Shown here: positions 24,942-34,447 of the stretch, piece by piece
Position numbering within the stretch: the stretch's first letter is position 1
Layout: each line of letters opens with the position of its first letter
NCBI RefSeq assembly: GCF_020923495.1
Contig: NZ_CP064048.1
Span: forward strand, 1,738,501-1,802,500
Length of the DNA: 64,000 bases
Direction of reading: 5' to 3'
Source: Brevibacillus sedimenti
GTDB lineage: Bacteria > Bacillota > Bacilli > Brevibacillales > Brevibacillaceae
The notes under the pieces: model-generated
The model's input: the letters and a program-made list of their open reading frames with translations, nothing else
Database searches by the model: none
Told to the model about the DNA's origin: nothing
Program-made: the position numbers and the translations under genes

Positions 24942-25657
24942 GTCGTGATCACCTCGTCGGACGGAACGGCAATCAGCCGGTTTTCCACCCGTTCGTCGCG
25001 GATGATGACGCCGTCCTTGAATGTGACGATGCGTTCCGCGTGCTGGGCGATGTCCGGCTCGTGCGTAACCAGGATGATGGTGACGCCCTGGCTGTGCAGT
25101 TCCTGAAACATGGCCATGATTTCGGTGCCGGAGCGGCTGTCCAGGTTGCCGGTCGGCTCGTCAGCCAACAGGATGGACGGCCGATTTACCAGCGCGCGGG
25201 CAATGGCCACGCGCTGCCGCTGCCCCCCGGAGAGCTGTGTCGGCTTGTGGTGGACGCGTTCAGCCAGTCCGACCCGCTCCAGCGCTTCCAGTGCCCGTTT
25301 TCGCCGTTCCGACCGTCCTACACCGGCGTACATCATCGGCAGTTCCACGTTGTGCAGCGCCGTGGAACGGGGCAGGAGATTAAAGGATTGAAAGACGAAG
25401 CCGATTTTTTGATTGCGCACCTGCGCGAGCTGCTTGTCGGACAGTTTGCTGACTTCAATCCCGTCCAGCGTGTAGGTGCCGGAATCAGGTCTGTCGAGGC
25501 AGCCGAGCATGTTCATGAATGTCGATTTGCCGGAGCCGGACGGCCCCATGATGGCGACGAATTCCCCTTTTTCCACGGTGAGCGAGACACCTTTCAGGAT
25601 GGGCAGTACCGACTCGCCCGTCTTGTACGATTTTGTCAGGCCTTCGACGTGCAGCAT
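24938..25657 (-). CDS. MacB/YknY-type ABC transporter ATPase
   Basis: The 239-residue ATPase has Walker [10 protein letters not shown], the Q-loop VFQSFNLLP, the signature [15 protein letters not shown], Walker [14 protein letters not shown] and the switch His in LVTHEPD. It powers the FtsX-type permease downstream, with which it overlaps by 4 bp. The adaptor gene ends 27 bp upstream. Confidence 0.92.
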   Translation of the reverse strand: MLHVEGLTKSYKTGESVLPILKGVSLTVEKGEFVAIMGPSGSGKSTFMNMLGCLDRPDSGTYTLDGIEVSKLSDKQLAQVRNQKIGFVFQSFNLLPRSTALHNVELPMMYAGVGRSERRKRALEALERVGLAERVHHKPTQLSGGQRQRVAIARALVNRPSILLADEPTGNLDSRSGTEIMAMFQELHSQGVTIILVTHEPDIAQHAERIVTFKDGVIIRDERVENRLIAVPSDEVITT

Positions 25658-25684
25658 CGGTCGACCTCCTTTCTTCCGAACAGG

Positions 25685-26959
25685 TTAGATGCCCGAATTC
25701 TGCGGTTCCTCGGATGGGAGGACCGGTGCGTTCTCCTGGAGGGTGTCAAACGGACCGAGAATCACTTGTTCGTCCCCTTTCAATCCCGACGTGATCTCAG
25801 CGAACAGCTCGTTTTCCACGCCCACGGTCACTTTCCGCTTTTTCGCCGCGCCGTTTTCCGCCACCCAGACAAACGTGCTGCCGTCCGCTTCCTGCTGCAC
25901 CGCTTCGATCGGCACCTGCCGGGCGTTGTCGATCTTTTGCACGGATATGTCGATGTCGACGTGAAAGCCAGGTTTCAAGGCGGACAAGTCTCCGCTTGGT
26001 TCCAGCGTCACTTTTACCCGGGTCTTTTCTCCTTGTCCCGAGCTGTTTGGCGTCGTGACGGCGATCGGGGAGATGCGGATCACCTTGGCGTTCAGCCTTT
26101 GCTTGCCCAGCGCGCTGCCTTCGATCACCGCAGTCTGCCCGAGTTTGATCTTGCTGACGTCGGACTCGTTGATGTCCGCTTCGATCAACAGGTGGTTCAG
26201 ATTGGCGATCGTCAGGATTTCCGTTCCCTTGTTCACGTATTGGCTGTTTTCTGCGGCCCGGTCGATGACTGTGCCGTCGGTCGGGGCGACCAGCACGCTT
26301 TGCACGCGTTCTTTTTCCAACAGGGCCTTCTCCGCCAGGCGGGAGTTGATCTGTGCCTGCAGGGAGGCGATCTCTTCCTTGCGCGGCCCTTTTTGTTTCA
26401 GCGCGTACTGCTGCCTGGTCACGTTGAGTTGAGACAGCGCCGAGTCCAGCTGCGCCTTCGCCTTGTCCAGCTCCTGCTGGGTAGTGGCGCCTGACTCATG
26501 CAGCTGCCGGATGCGCTCGTACTCCCGTTTGGCATTGTCGTAATCCCGCTCCGCCTGGGCGACGCGCTCCCGCTCCTGCGCCAGTTCTTCCGGTTCGCTG
26601 CCGGCCTGTGCCTTGGACAGGTTGGCCCGGGCCAGTTCGATCTGCGCGTCGATCTCCATGATCCGGCTTTCCACGTCAGACGTGTCGATCTTGCCGATGA
26701 CCTGTCCCTTTTTGACGACATCCCCCTCCTTCACGGCAAACTCGCGCAGGATTCCGCTGACATTGGCGTATACCCGTTGCTTGTCTGCGACAGTGACGAT
26801 CCCGGAGGTGAGTACCTTGGTCTCCAGCGCGGCCGTGGTGACCTTTCCCACGCTTACAGGCATTCCTGCTCCCTGCGGTGAGCCCAACAGGGCCATGCTT
26901 GCGGCTCCCACGCCCAGTACGACAGCGACGGAGCCGACGATCCACCAGCGTTTTTTCAT
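25685..26959 (-). CDS. YknX-like membrane-fusion adaptor protein (HlyD/RND type)
   Basis: The 424-residue protein has an N-terminal membrane anchor (residues 4-26), a biotinyl-lipoyl-like half motif (VSGILREFAVKEGDVVKKGQVIGKID), a long coiled-coil hairpin (about 95-200) and beta-barrel domains towards the C-terminus. It is the first gene of an adaptor-ATPase-permease operon. In Gram-positives such proteins join the exporter across the cell wall. AAGGAGACAGG precedes the ATG. A tandem repeat lies about 30 bp upstream. Confidence 0.88.
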   Translation of the reverse strand: MKKRWWIVGSVAVVLGVGAASMALLGSPQGAGMPVSVGKVTTAALETKVLTSGIVTVADKQRVYANVSGILREFAVKEGDVVKKGQVIGKIDTSDVESRIMEIDAQIELARANLSKAQAGSEPEELAQERERVAQAERDYDNAKREYERIRQLHESGATTQQELDKAKAQLDSALSQLNVTRQQYALKQKGPRKEEIASLQAQINSRLAEKALLEKERVQSVLVAPTDGTVIDRAAENSQYVNKGTEILTIANLNHLLIEADINESDVSKIKLGQTAVIEGSALGKQRLNAKVIRISPIAVTTPNSSGQGEKTRVKVTLEPSGDLSALKPGFHVDIDISVQKIDNARQVPIEAVQQEADGSTFVWVAENGAAKKRKVTVGVENELFAEITSGLKGDEQVILGPFDTLQENAPVLPSEEPQNSGI

Positions 26960-26988
26960 ACGATCCTGTCTCCTTGATCCATCATGAT

Positions 26989-27016
26989 ATAAGATTCAAA
27001 TGATAAGATTCGAATG
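26989..27016 (-). promoter_or_regulatory. Tandem 14-bp repeat upstream of the efflux operon
   Basis: ATAAGATTCAAATG and ATAAGATTCGAATG lie side by side, differing at one base. They sit about 30-57 bp upstream of the adaptor start, near where a promoter should be, and may be a regulator-binding site. No convincing -35/-10 pair was fixed. Confidence 0.4.
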
Positions 27017-27194
27017 GTTTTACGCGGCTGAAGGGAAAAGGTAACAATTGGGTTGGAATCGTTCACAAAATGTTCACAATTATGCGGCAGATTTCTTCGC
27101 CGCAGGACAGATCCGACTTCTTTCTCTGCCGGCTCAAAGGTAAACATGATAAGATGAGAAACAGATACAAACATGTCTTTTTATGGAGGGAACC

Positions 27195-28556
27195 ATGAAC
27201 CAAGTTCTTCGTTTCGACTGCTCGAATGCTCTGGGCTTTGTCCGGCCGCACGAATGGACACAGCTTGCCCCTGCAATCAAACAGGCACACGAGTTGTTGC
27301 ACAACAAGACGGGGGCTGGCAGTGATTTTCTCGGCTGGGTCGATTTGCCCATTCACTATGACAAGGATGAATATGAACGGATCAAACAGGCAGCCGCGAA
27401 AATTCAAGCGGAGTCTGATGTGCTGCTGGTCATCGGGATCGGCGGTTCGTACCTGGGGGCCAAAGCCGTCGTGGATGTGCTGGGCCACCACTTTTACAAC
27501 CTGCTGCCCAAGTCCAAACGGCGCACGCCGGAGATTTACTTCGTCGGCAACAATATCAGCCCGGTCTACGTCTCCCATCTGATGGATGTTCTCGAAGGGA
27601 AAGACGTGTCCATTAATGTCATCTCCAAATCGGGCACCACGACGGAACCGGCCATCGCGTTTCGTCTGTTCCGCGCCTGGTTGGAGAAAAAATACGGACG
27701 TGAGGAAGCGAAAAAACGCATCTACGCGACTACGGACAAGGCGAAAGGCGCGTTGAAACGGCTGGCTGACGAGGAAGGGTACGAAACGTTCGTCATCCCC
27801 GACGACGTCGGCGGACGCTACTCCGTGCTGACTGCAGTAGGTCTTTTGCCGATTGCCGTGAGCGGCGCCGATATCGATGCGCTGATGCAGGGCGCTGCTG
27901 CTGCCCGCGAGCGTTACCTGACGCCTGTTCTGGAAGACAATCCGTGCTACCAGTACGCGGCTGTCCGCAACGCGCTCTACCGCAAAGGCAAAACCGTCGA
28001 GCTGCTGGTCAGCTACGAGCCGCAGTTCCGCTATTTTGCCGAGTGGTGGAAGCAGCTGTTCGGCGAGTCGGAGGGCAAGGACGGCAAGGGGATTTTTCCT
28101 GCATCTGCCGAGTTCTCCGCCGATCTGCACTCGCTGGGACAATACATCCAGGACGGCATGCGCCACCTGTTTGAAACAGTGGTGGCTGTGTCCAAGCCGG
28201 CGGTGGACGTTACGATCTGCGAAGATCCGGACGATCTCGACGGGTTGAATTTTCTCTCCGGCAAGGGCATGGACTTCGTCAACAAAAAAGCTTTTGAAGG
28301 AACGCTCCTGGCCCATGTGGACGGCGGCGTGCCCAACCTCGTGGTGGAAATTCCGGAAGCGACGGCCTACCATCTCGGTGAGCTGATCTACTTCTTTGAA
28401 AAGGCATGCGGCATTAGCGGATATCTGCTCGGGGTCAACCCGTTTGACCAACCCGGAGTGGAAGCCTACAAGGCGAACATGTTCGCCCTGCTGGGCAAAC
28501 CGGGGTATGAACAGCAAAAAGCAGCACTGGAAGCGAGACTGCGTGGAAAGCAATAA
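27195..28556 (+). CDS. pgi: Glucose-6-phosphate isomerase
   Basis: The 453-residue cytoplasmic enzyme interconverts glucose 6-phosphate and fructose 6-phosphate. It shows the SIS fold motifs [15 protein letters not shown] and [11 protein letters not shown], the catalytic Glu region and the [14 protein letters not shown] motif near the C-terminus. The ATG at 27195 has GGAGGG at 5 bp. The length fits the Bacillus enzyme. The next small gene overlaps its 3' end. Confidence 0.95.
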   Translation: MNQVLRFDCSNALGFVRPHEWTQLAPAIKQAHELLHNKTGAGSDFLGWVDLPIHYDKDEYERIKQAAAKIQAESDVLLVIGIGGSYLGAKAVVDVLGHHFYNLLPKSKRRTPEIYFVGNNISPVYVSHLMDVLEGKDVSINVISKSGTTTEPAIAFRLFRAWLEKKYGREEAKKRIYATTDKAKGALKRLADEEGYETFVIPDDVGGRYSVLTAVGLLPIAVSGADIDALMQGAAAARERYLTPVLEDNPCYQYAAVRNALYRKGKTVELLVSYEPQFRYFAEWWKQLFGESEGKDGKGIFPASAEFSADLHSLGQYIQDGMRHLFETVVAVSKPAVDVTICEDPDDLDGLNFLSGKGMDFVNKKAFEGTLLAHVDGGVPNLVVEIPEATAYHLGELIYFFEKACGISGYLLGVNPFDQPGVEAYKANMFALLGKPGYEQQKAALEARLRGKQ

Positions 28557-28788
28557 GACGTACCTGACTGTGTCCGAGACCGCTGCCTACCTGGAACTGC
28601 CGGAGACGTTTATTCTGGAAAAAATCCGCGAGGGACGCATCCGTGCCGTTCACAACGGCGAAGAATACCTGATCAACAAGGACCAGTTTCAACATCATCT
28701 GGAACAGATCCGCAAACTGAGGGAATGGGAGGAGGCGACCCGAAACGAGCCCATTCCTGAAAGCTACGATGTGAAAGACGAGGACTGA
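28543..28788 (+). CDS. Excisionase-type helix-turn-helix protein
   Basis: The 81-residue product begins at a GTG that overlaps the end of pgi by 14 bp. Residues 5-50 form a MerR/excisionase-type winged helix ([50 protein letters not shown]), and an acidic tail follows. Such domains bind DNA, but the target is unknown. A GGAAG lies 9 bp before the GTG. The longer frame upstream is a shadow of pgi. Confidence 0.65.
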   Translation: MESNKTYLTVSETAAYLELPETFILEKIREGRIRAVHNGEEYLINKDQFQHHLEQIRKLREWEEATRNEPIPESYDVKDED

Positions 28789-28855
28789 GCGCCGCGCTCT
28801 TGCCAGGGAGCGGCCGCAGGTCTATACTGAAGGGTGTAAACGACATAACGGAAAG

Positions 28856-28951
28856 CTACTGGGGGAGTCCATCACGCAGGGCTGAGAGGACGGAAGCGAT
28901 GACCGTCGACCCTTTGCACCTGATCCAGATCATGCTGGCGCAGGGAAGTGG
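28856..28951 (+). ncRNA. TPP riboswitch (THI element)
   Basis: The conserved parts are present in order: GGGGAGTCC, CTGAGAGGA (28882-28890), GACCCTTTGCACCTGATC, then the second arm ending GCGCAGGGAAGTGG. CTACT (28856-28860) and AGTGG (28947-28951) close the P1 helix. It binds thiamine pyrophosphate. A terminator follows, so TPP should switch off the thiO gene downstream. Confidence 0.93.
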
Positions 28952-28991
28952 TTGCAAGCAAAAGAGCAGTCTGTGTTTGCGGATGTGCATC

Positions 28992-29028
28992 GGCCCACCT
29001 TTCCTGCCGGGGAAGGTGGGCTTTTTGC
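28992..29028 (+). terminator. Riboswitch-controlled terminator
   Basis: GCCCACCTTTCC pairs with GGGAAGGTGGGC and is followed by TTTTTGC. It lies about 40 bp after the TPP aptamer and is the likely expression platform. Confidence 0.85.
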
Positions 29029-29141
29029 ATGCTTTCGTCCGGTGGGGCGGCATCAGCGGGGTGGCAGGAGAACAGCGCGTTTACCCAGGCTTCGCCGCTT
29101 GAGCAGGGCGGGGCGCAGTTCCATCGAGGAGAGGAAGAACC

Positions 29142-30272
29142 ATGACGAATTGTTTGATTGTAGGCGGAGGCATCATCGGATTAAGTTTGGCTTATGAGCT
29201 GTCGCGGCGCGGGTTGTCCGTCACGGTGGCAGAGCAGGGGGCGTGGGGCGGCCAGGCGTCTTCCGCAGCGGCCGGCATGCTGGCTCCGCTCAAGGAATTT
29301 TCCCAGCCAGGCCCGCTGCTTGATTTGGGCATCGAGTCGCTTCGCCTCTACCCGGAATGGGCGGCGGAGCTGGAAGCAGAGGCGGGCAGAGATGTGCAGC
29401 TTTGCATCGACGGGCTGTTGACCGTGGCGTTGACGGAAGAGGAAGCGGAGCAGTTGCGCGCAAAGTTCACCTGGCAGCGGGAGAGCGGTTACGATGTCCG
29501 CTGGCTGACCGGAGCGGCCATCCGCGACGTTGAACCGCTGTTGACGGATCGGGCGATCGCGGCGATCCACTCGCCATCCGAAGGGCATGTCAACAACCGG
29601 ATGCTGCTGCAGGCACTGGTGACGGCGTGCAAGCGGCGGGGCGTGACGCTGCTTTCCGGCTGCGTGGTGACGGGCTTCGTCGCGGAAGGAAGCCGGGTGG
29701 TGGGCGTCGAGACGACTGCGGGATCGCTCTTTGCCGACGAAACCATTATCGCCTCCGGGGCGTGGGCCGGCATCGCGATGGGCTGGCTGGGGCTGTCCAT
29801 TCCCGTTCTCCCGGTGCGTGGACAGATCGCAGCGGTCGACTCGGCGGGGATTCCGCTGCGCACAGTGATTTTTGGCAGCACGGGCTATATCACGCCCAAA
29901 CGGGACGGCAAAATCGTCCTCGGCGCTACGGAAGACGAGGCCGGCTTCCAGCGGGAGGTCACGCTGGAAGGCTTGACCGGCGTGCTGAACGGCGTGATGC
30001 CGTATGTGCCGGCGCTCTCATCGGCCCCGTTTTTGGAAGCATGGGCGGGACTGCGCCCGGCTACCGCCGACGGCAAACCATTGTTGGGGCCGGTGCCGGG
30101 ATGGTCGGGATTGTCGCTCGCCGGCGGACACTTTCGCAACGGCATTCTGCTTTCTCCGATCACAGCCAAGCTGATGGCGGATTATCTGGAACAGGGACGG
30201 ACAGAACGGCTGGAACCGTTTTTGCCCGAACGCTTTACGAGTGTCGTGTCACAAGGCCGCAAAATGGGCTAG
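29142..30272 (+). CDS. thiO: Glycine oxidase ThiO
   Basis: The 376-residue FAD enzyme oxidises glycine to iminoglycine for the thiazole part of thiamine. It shows the Rossmann motif GGGIIGLSLAYELSRRG, the SSAAAGMLAP segment typical of ThiO, and C-terminal FAD contacts in AWAGLRPATADGKPLLGPV and GGHFRNGILLSP. AGGAGAGG precedes the ATG. It lies behind a TPP riboswitch but is not followed by thiS, thiG or thiF; the next gene is unrelated. Confidence 0.92.
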   Translation: MTNCLIVGGGIIGLSLAYELSRRGLSVTVAEQGAWGGQASSAAAGMLAPLKEFSQPGPLLDLGIESLRLYPEWAAELEAEAGRDVQLCIDGLLTVALTEEEAEQLRAKFTWQRESGYDVRWLTGAAIRDVEPLLTDRAIAAIHSPSEGHVNNRMLLQALVTACKRRGVTLLSGCVVTGFVAEGSRVVGVETTAGSLFADETIIASGAWAGIAMGWLGLSIPVLPVRGQIAAVDSAGIPLRTVIFGSTGYITPKRDGKIVLGATEDEAGFQREVTLEGLTGVLNGVMPYVPALSSAPFLEAWAGLRPATADGKPLLGPVPGWSGLSLAGGHFRNGILLSPITAKLMADYLEQGRTERLEPFLPERFTSVVSQGRKMG

Positions 30273-30351
30273 ACTTGCCTGGAAAAATAGACACCTCCCC
30301 ACACGCAGGCGTATATCGTAATACAGAAACGACAAAAGGGGAGGAGTTTTC

Positions 30352-31296
30352 ATGGAGTCGTCGCAAAAACAACTGTTTCAGGCTGAACCGGCGGCGGTCA
30401 GCATGTTAAAGGATATGCGTGAAACCGTGCAGGAGATTTGCAAGAAGCACGCGCGGCAAAAGGTACGGATCGAAGCGATGGACGGTCGCGTGTACGAGGG
30501 CAAAATTCTCGATGTTGACGATTTCCACGTCTACGTGGAAATTGAGGAAAACGATGAGGGGCCGGCCGATGTTATGGGAGCCGTGGAGCCGGTCTCCAGC
30601 CGGTATCCGCAAAAATCACGACCGCAAGACGGATGTCCGCCTCGGGAGAGTGCCGTCAGTCCATACGGTACGACAGGTCCCAACGTCAGTCCGTACGGGA
30701 TGGTAAGTCCCTACGAGATGGGGCCCGGCGTCAGTCCGTACGGGATGGTGAGTCCCTACGAAGTGGGGCCGAATGTCAGTCCGTACGGGATGGTAAGCCC
30801 ATACGAGATGGGGCCTGACGTCAGCCCGTACGGGATGGTAAGTCCTTACGAGATGGGTCCCAACGTCAGTCCGTACGGGATGGTAAGTCCCTACGAGACC
30901 GGCCCCGCTGAGAGTCCGTACGGGATGGTGAGTCCCTTTGAGTCAGCCGGTCCGTCCGGCAAATCTGAGGGAATGGTGAGCCCCTACGAGCAAACCGCAC
31001 CGTTTGAACAACCTGCCGAAATGGTAAGTCCGTACGAAGCGGTCAGTCCCTACGAAACCGCTGGACCCCAGGGCAACGTCACGCTGCAAAACAACATCAA
31101 TTTGTACGGCAACCCGTATTCCCAGGTAAGCCCGTATACTGATTTCAGTCCATACCCATACCCCAGCTATCCATACTTCTACCCTGTTCCGTTCGGCGTG
31201 TTCAGAGTGCCTGTTCACAAGAAGAAAAAGCGCCGTTGCCGCCGCAAGGTGATTCCTCTGGCCCTGTTTACCCTGCTGTCGATTTCCCTCATTTGA
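30352..31296 (+). CDS. Sm-like N-terminal domain with SPY-type tandem repeats and C-terminal hydrophobic tail
   Basis: The 314-residue product has three parts. Residues about 20-66 (VQEICKKHARQKVRIEAMDGRVYEGKILDVDDFHVYVEI) look like a small beta-barrel of Sm/Hfq type. Residues 112-186 are five copies of a 15-residue repeat close to VSPYGMVSPYEMGPN, and diverged copies run to about 240. The C-terminus is Tyr/Pro-rich (SPYPYPSYPYFYPVPFGVF), then a basic cluster KKKKRRCRRK and the hydrophobic end VIPLALFTLLSISLI. I do not recognise the whole protein. Cell-surface or spore-coat assembly is possible. GGGGAGGAG precedes the ATG. Confidence 0.75.
   Translation: MESSQKQLFQAEPAAVSMLKDMRETVQEICKKHARQKVRIEAMDGRVYEGKILDVDDFHVYVEIEENDEGPADVMGAVEPVSSRYPQKSRPQDGCPPRESAVSPYGTTGPNVSPYGMVSPYEMGPGVSPYGMVSPYEVGPNVSPYGMVSPYEMGPDVSPYGMVSPYEMGPNVSPYGMVSPYETGPAESPYGMVSPFESAGPSGKSEGMVSPYEQTAPFEQPAEMVSPYEAVSPYETAGPQGNVTLQNNINLYGNPYSQVSPYTDFSPYPYPSYPYFYPVPFGVFRVPVHKKKKRRCRRKVIPLALFTLLSISLI
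30685..30909 (+). repeat. 45-bp tandem coding repeats
   Basis: Five units of 45 bp code for the 15-residue SPY repeats. The units differ at scattered third positions and at one or two codons, as expected of an array that changes copy number by recombination. Confidence 0.85.
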
Positions 31297-31312
31297 CCAT
31301 AACACCAGCACG

Positions 31313-31350
31313 AAGCCTCTGCCGGGCTGTATCCGGCGGGAGGCTTTTTC
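31313..31350 (+). terminator. Terminator of the SPY-repeat gene
   Basis: AAGCCTC and GGAGGCTT form the lower stem, with an upper CCGG/CCGG pair, followed by TTTTCC. Confidence 0.8.
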
Positions 31351-31423
31351 CATTTTCACCGATGTTTGAGTACAACCGCGCCGTTTGTCGCACACTACCG
31401 GGTAGAATCCGAAAAAGGCAGGG

Positions 31424-31831
31424 ATGGAGATGCAACCGATTGAAAGCAGTTTGGCGGGTACGAGAGGCACGTTTGGATTCTTTCGCGAATCGCTCGAACC
31501 GGACGGCTTTACCCTGGCCAACTGGGATTACCACCGGGGGTATTTTGACCGCAAGCTGGACGATCAGGGGATGGTGTATCTGCGGCTGCCGGTGACGGTC
31601 ATGGAAGGGGAACTGGACAGCCCGGACGCCTGGTTGGAACTGGGGACGCCGTTTGTGCTGAAACACGTCTACCAGACCGGTGTGGAGGAAGACATCGGCT
31701 ATTACTCGCCTGTCGCCTCGGCTGCCATGAACCAGTTTCAGGAGCCGGTGGACAAGGACGCACCTGTGGAACAGGTCTGGATGCGCAAGGCGGAGGCGAT
31801 TGTCCGGGAGTTGGAAAAACGGTTTGCCTAG
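31424..31831 (+). CDS. YugN-like family protein
   Basis: The 135-residue product matches the YugN family of Bacillales (FRESLEPDGFTLANWDYHRGYFDRKLDD, YLRLPV, ELGTPFVLKHVYQTGVEED). The function is unknown. Two ATGs (31424 and 31430) are possible; the second has GGATGGAG near it. The gene lies directly upstream of repeat copy C, whose left flank is its terminator. Confidence 0.75.
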   Translation: MEMQPIESSLAGTRGTFGFFRESLEPDGFTLANWDYHRGYFDRKLDDQGMVYLRLPVTVMEGELDSPDAWLELGTPFVLKHVYQTGVEEDIGYYSPVASAAMNQFQEPVDKDAPVEQVWMRKAEAIVRELEKRFA

Positions 31832-31834
31832 CAT

Positions 31835-32213
31835 TAACGGGCCCAGAATAGGGCCCGTTTCAGCGTGTAGACAAAGTCCGCGGCGCATGGGAGATCGGCC
31901 CCGCTCGCTCGCTTGACGCCCAGCAAAGAAGCGGATGATGTCCGCTCCAAAACGAGACGCGGGCAGGGGACAAACATCTGGGTATTTCGAGGAAGTGAGA
32001 CTTGTGTCCCCTGTTGGTCCCCGCGTCTTCGTTTTTCCGCTGAGCCGGTCGTCAAAGGAGCTCGCTTGGCCCATCCCTCCATGCGATGCCCATTGTCTTC
32101 CGCTTCGGTTGATGAATGGGCAGGCCTTCCGGCCTGGAAATCATTTTTTGTGGACGCTAACTCAATGAACCGTTTGTCTTCAGTCTGTAACGGGCCCAGA
32201 ATAGGGCCCGTTT
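31835..32213 (-). repeat. Terminator-targeting structured repeat, copy C
   Basis: A 327-bp element (31861-32187), inverted relative to copies A and B, lies between two identical 26-bp copies of the terminator (arms AACGGGCCC and GGGCCCGTT; 31835-31860 and 32188-32213). Ends are CAGCGTGTAGAC and GTCTTCAGTCTG on the plus strand. The GNRA hairpin (minus strand, 32121-32136) has a GGAA loop. Interior sequence is very close to copy D. Confidence 0.88.
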
Positions 32214-32353
32214 TTTGCGAATAACACCGGATTGCAATTCCTGATTCTGCCATCTGGCACTGCGCTGACCTGCCGTGTGCCTGCTATGGCGGTGGATTTC
32301 GCGGTAGTGTAGAATGGTAGCAACAGGAATGGAATCACAGGGAGTGGAAAACG

Positions 32354-32803
32354 ATGGCCTGGTACTACCCGCTGCTCAAACTGTATTGGCGTATCCGCAG
32401 GCCGCTGACGCTGGGTGTCCGGCTGATTGTCACGGACGATGAAAAAGGCGTGCTGCTGGTGCGCCACACGTATGTGAGCGGATGGTATTTGCCGGGCGGA
32501 GGAGTGAAAAAGGGAGAGACGTTTTTGGAGGCGGCCCGGCGTGAGCTGTGGGAAGAGTGCGGCATAGAGGCGAGCGAGATGAGGATCTGCCACCTCTACT
32601 ACAGCGAGCGGGAAGGGAAGCGGGATCACATCGCGCTGTTCCACGTCACCCGGTACCGCCAGCATGAACGGCCAAAGTCTGACCCGGAAGTGGCGGATAT
32701 GCGCTTTTTTGCTTGGTCAGAATTGCCGGAGCAGTTGTCGCCTGCGACGAGGCGGCGGCTGGAGGAGTTTCGCTCCGGCCGTTTTGCGGCGGAGCGCTGG
32801 TAG
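32354..32803 (+). CDS. Nudix hydrolase
   Basis: The 149-residue protein has a full Nudix box GGGVKKGETFLEAARRELWEECGI (G-x5-E-x7-R-E-x2-E-E-x-G), which binds the metal for hydrolysis of nucleoside diphosphate-X compounds. The N-terminus (MAWYYPLLKLYWRIRRP) is hydrophobic and basic and may touch the membrane. The substrate is unknown. It precedes an NAD kinase gene by 86 bp; a joint role in nucleotide-cofactor metabolism is possible. Confidence 0.88.
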   Translation: MAWYYPLLKLYWRIRRPLTLGVRLIVTDDEKGVLLVRHTYVSGWYLPGGGVKKGETFLEAARRELWEECGIEASEMRICHLYYSEREGKRDHIALFHVTRYRQHERPKSDPEVADMRFFAWSELPEQLSPATRRRLEEFRSGRFAAERW

Positions 32804-32889
32804 CCCGCGTCGGCATCCCGGCCACCGGAGTGTTCCTGTAACATTGTGAATAGCAGGCATGTATGTGCGTAAAGTGAGGGTAGACCACC

Positions 32890-33690
32890 ATGAAAATTGC
32901 CACCGTACTGCGGAATGACGACTACTCCCGGGAGGTAGAACGGGAGCTGAAGGAAAAACTGCTGGGCGAGGACAGCCCGTACTGCTTTGTCCGGGAAGAG
33001 GGCGAGACGCCTGATCTCGTGCTCTCCATCGGCGGGGACGGAACGCTGTTGGAAGCGGTGCATCAATACGGCTTTGAACCGACATACGTCGGCATCCACA
33101 CCGGCCATTTGGGCTTTTACGCGGACTGGCGGCCAAACGAGCTGGATGCGTTCGTACAGGCTCTCAAAGAGCAGACGAAGCCGTTTGTCGCCGAATACCC
33201 CACCGTTTCGTGCCGCATTCTGACCCGCGACGGCCGCATCATTCACAAATGGGCGCTCAACGAACTGGTGATCCGCAATGCGTCCCTGTCCACGCTGGTG
33301 GCCTGTGTGTACATAAACGGCGACGAGTTTGAGACGTTTCGCGGAGACGGCCTGATCGTCTCTTCCCCGTCTGGAAGCACGGCGTACAACAAAGCGGTGA
33401 ACGGAGCGCTCGTCCATCCTTCCATCGAAGCGATTCAGCTCTCGGAGATCGCATCGATCAACAATCAGGCCTACCGGACGATCAACAGCTCGCTGGTGCT
33501 GCCCAAGCACCACGAGGTCGAACTGATCGTGATGAATCCACAGATCATGATCGGGTTGGACCGGGAGCAGGCAGTCTGGCAGGACGTGTGCTCCATCACC
33601 TGCCGCGTCGGCGTGGACAAAGTGAAGTTTGCCCGCTACAAGCGGCTCACGTTTTGGAGCCGGGTGCGCAATTCGTTCATTACGGGATAG
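32890..33690 (+). CDS. nadK: NAD kinase
   Basis: The 266-residue enzyme phosphorylates NAD to NADP. It shows GGDGT (residues 48-52), GIHTGHLGFYADW, the NE pair in ALNELVIRN and the GDGLIVSSPSGSTAYNKAVNGALVHP motif that binds NAD. It is the short Bacillus form; these genomes often hold two nadK genes, and I cannot say which type this is. GTGAGGGTAG precedes the ATG. A MOSC gene follows 36 bp downstream. Confidence 0.93.
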   Translation: MKIATVLRNDDYSREVERELKEKLLGEDSPYCFVREEGETPDLVLSIGGDGTLLEAVHQYGFEPTYVGIHTGHLGFYADWRPNELDAFVQALKEQTKPFVAEYPTVSCRILTRDGRIIHKWALNELVIRNASLSTLVACVYINGDEFETFRGDGLIVSSPSGSTAYNKAVNGALVHPSIEAIQLSEIASINNQAYRTINSSLVLPKHHEVELIVMNPQIMIGLDREQAVWQDVCSITCRVGVDKVKFARYKRLTFWSRVRNSFITG

Positions 33691-33726
33691 AGAAACGCTG
33701 GAAAACAGGCGGAGGAGGCGGCTGGG

Positions 33727-34443
33727 ATGAAAAAAGCGGGGACGCTTGCGGCGATTTTTCGTCATCCCGTCAAGGCTATGGGCGGCGAGCGGCTGACGAC
33801 GTGCCGCGTGGACGCATTTGGCGTGTACGGCGACCGGGGCTATTACTTCCGGGACAGGAACGGCAAGTATCTCAGTGCGGATGCAGTTCCGGGCGTCTTG
33901 GGCTTCACCGCCCGGCTGGCAGCGGAGAGCGGCGAGGACGCCTATCCGGAGGTGCGCGTGACCGCGCCGGACGGTACCGTGTACGGCTGGGAGGAGACGC
34001 TGTTCGCCAGGGTGGCTGAGACGACGGGACGGCCGGTGACTGCTGTGCGCAGCACACCGCGTGAAGGCGGAGAAAACTGGGAAGATCACATCCTGCTGGT
34101 GACCGATGCCTCGCTGCGGGAGATCGCCCGCCTGATTGGCCGGGAGAGTCTGGACCCTCGCCGCTTTCGGGCCAATTTTGTAGTCGTGCTGGATGAGGAC
34201 ACGCCGTTTGCCGAGGATGCCTGGCTGGGCAGGCGGCTGCGCATCAATGACGTGGAACTGCAGGTGAACAAGCCTTGCGAACGCTGCATCTCCATCAACA
34301 TCGACCCGGATACGCTGGAGCTGCATCCGGCTGTGCTGAAAACGGTGGTAAAGCGGCACCGCAACCACTTCGGCGTGTACGCGTCCGTCGTCACCCAGGG
34401 GCGGGTGTCGGAAGGCGACGAGGTATTTGTGGAAGAACCATGA
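33727..34443 (+). CDS. MOSC domain protein (molybdenum-cofactor sulfurase C-terminal type)
   Basis: The 238-residue protein has a MOSC_N beta-barrel (residues 1-60, IFRHPVKAMGGERL) and a MOSC domain with Cys184 and Cys187 in VNKPCERCISINID. Relatives include mARC-type and YiiM/YcbX proteins that bind molybdenum cofactor and reduce N-hydroxylated compounds. No molybdopterin gene is adjacent. A bidirectional terminator follows. Confidence 0.85.
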   Translation: MKKAGTLAAIFRHPVKAMGGERLTTCRVDAFGVYGDRGYYFRDRNGKYLSADAVPGVLGFTARLAAESGEDAYPEVRVTAPDGTVYGWEETLFARVAETTGRPVTAVRSTPREGGENWEDHILLVTDASLREIARLIGRESLDPRRFRANFVVVLDEDTPFAEDAWLGRRLRINDVELQVNKPCERCISINIDPDTLELHPAVLKTVVKRHRNHFGVYASVVTQGRVSEGDEVFVEEP

Positions 34444-34447
34444 CGGA

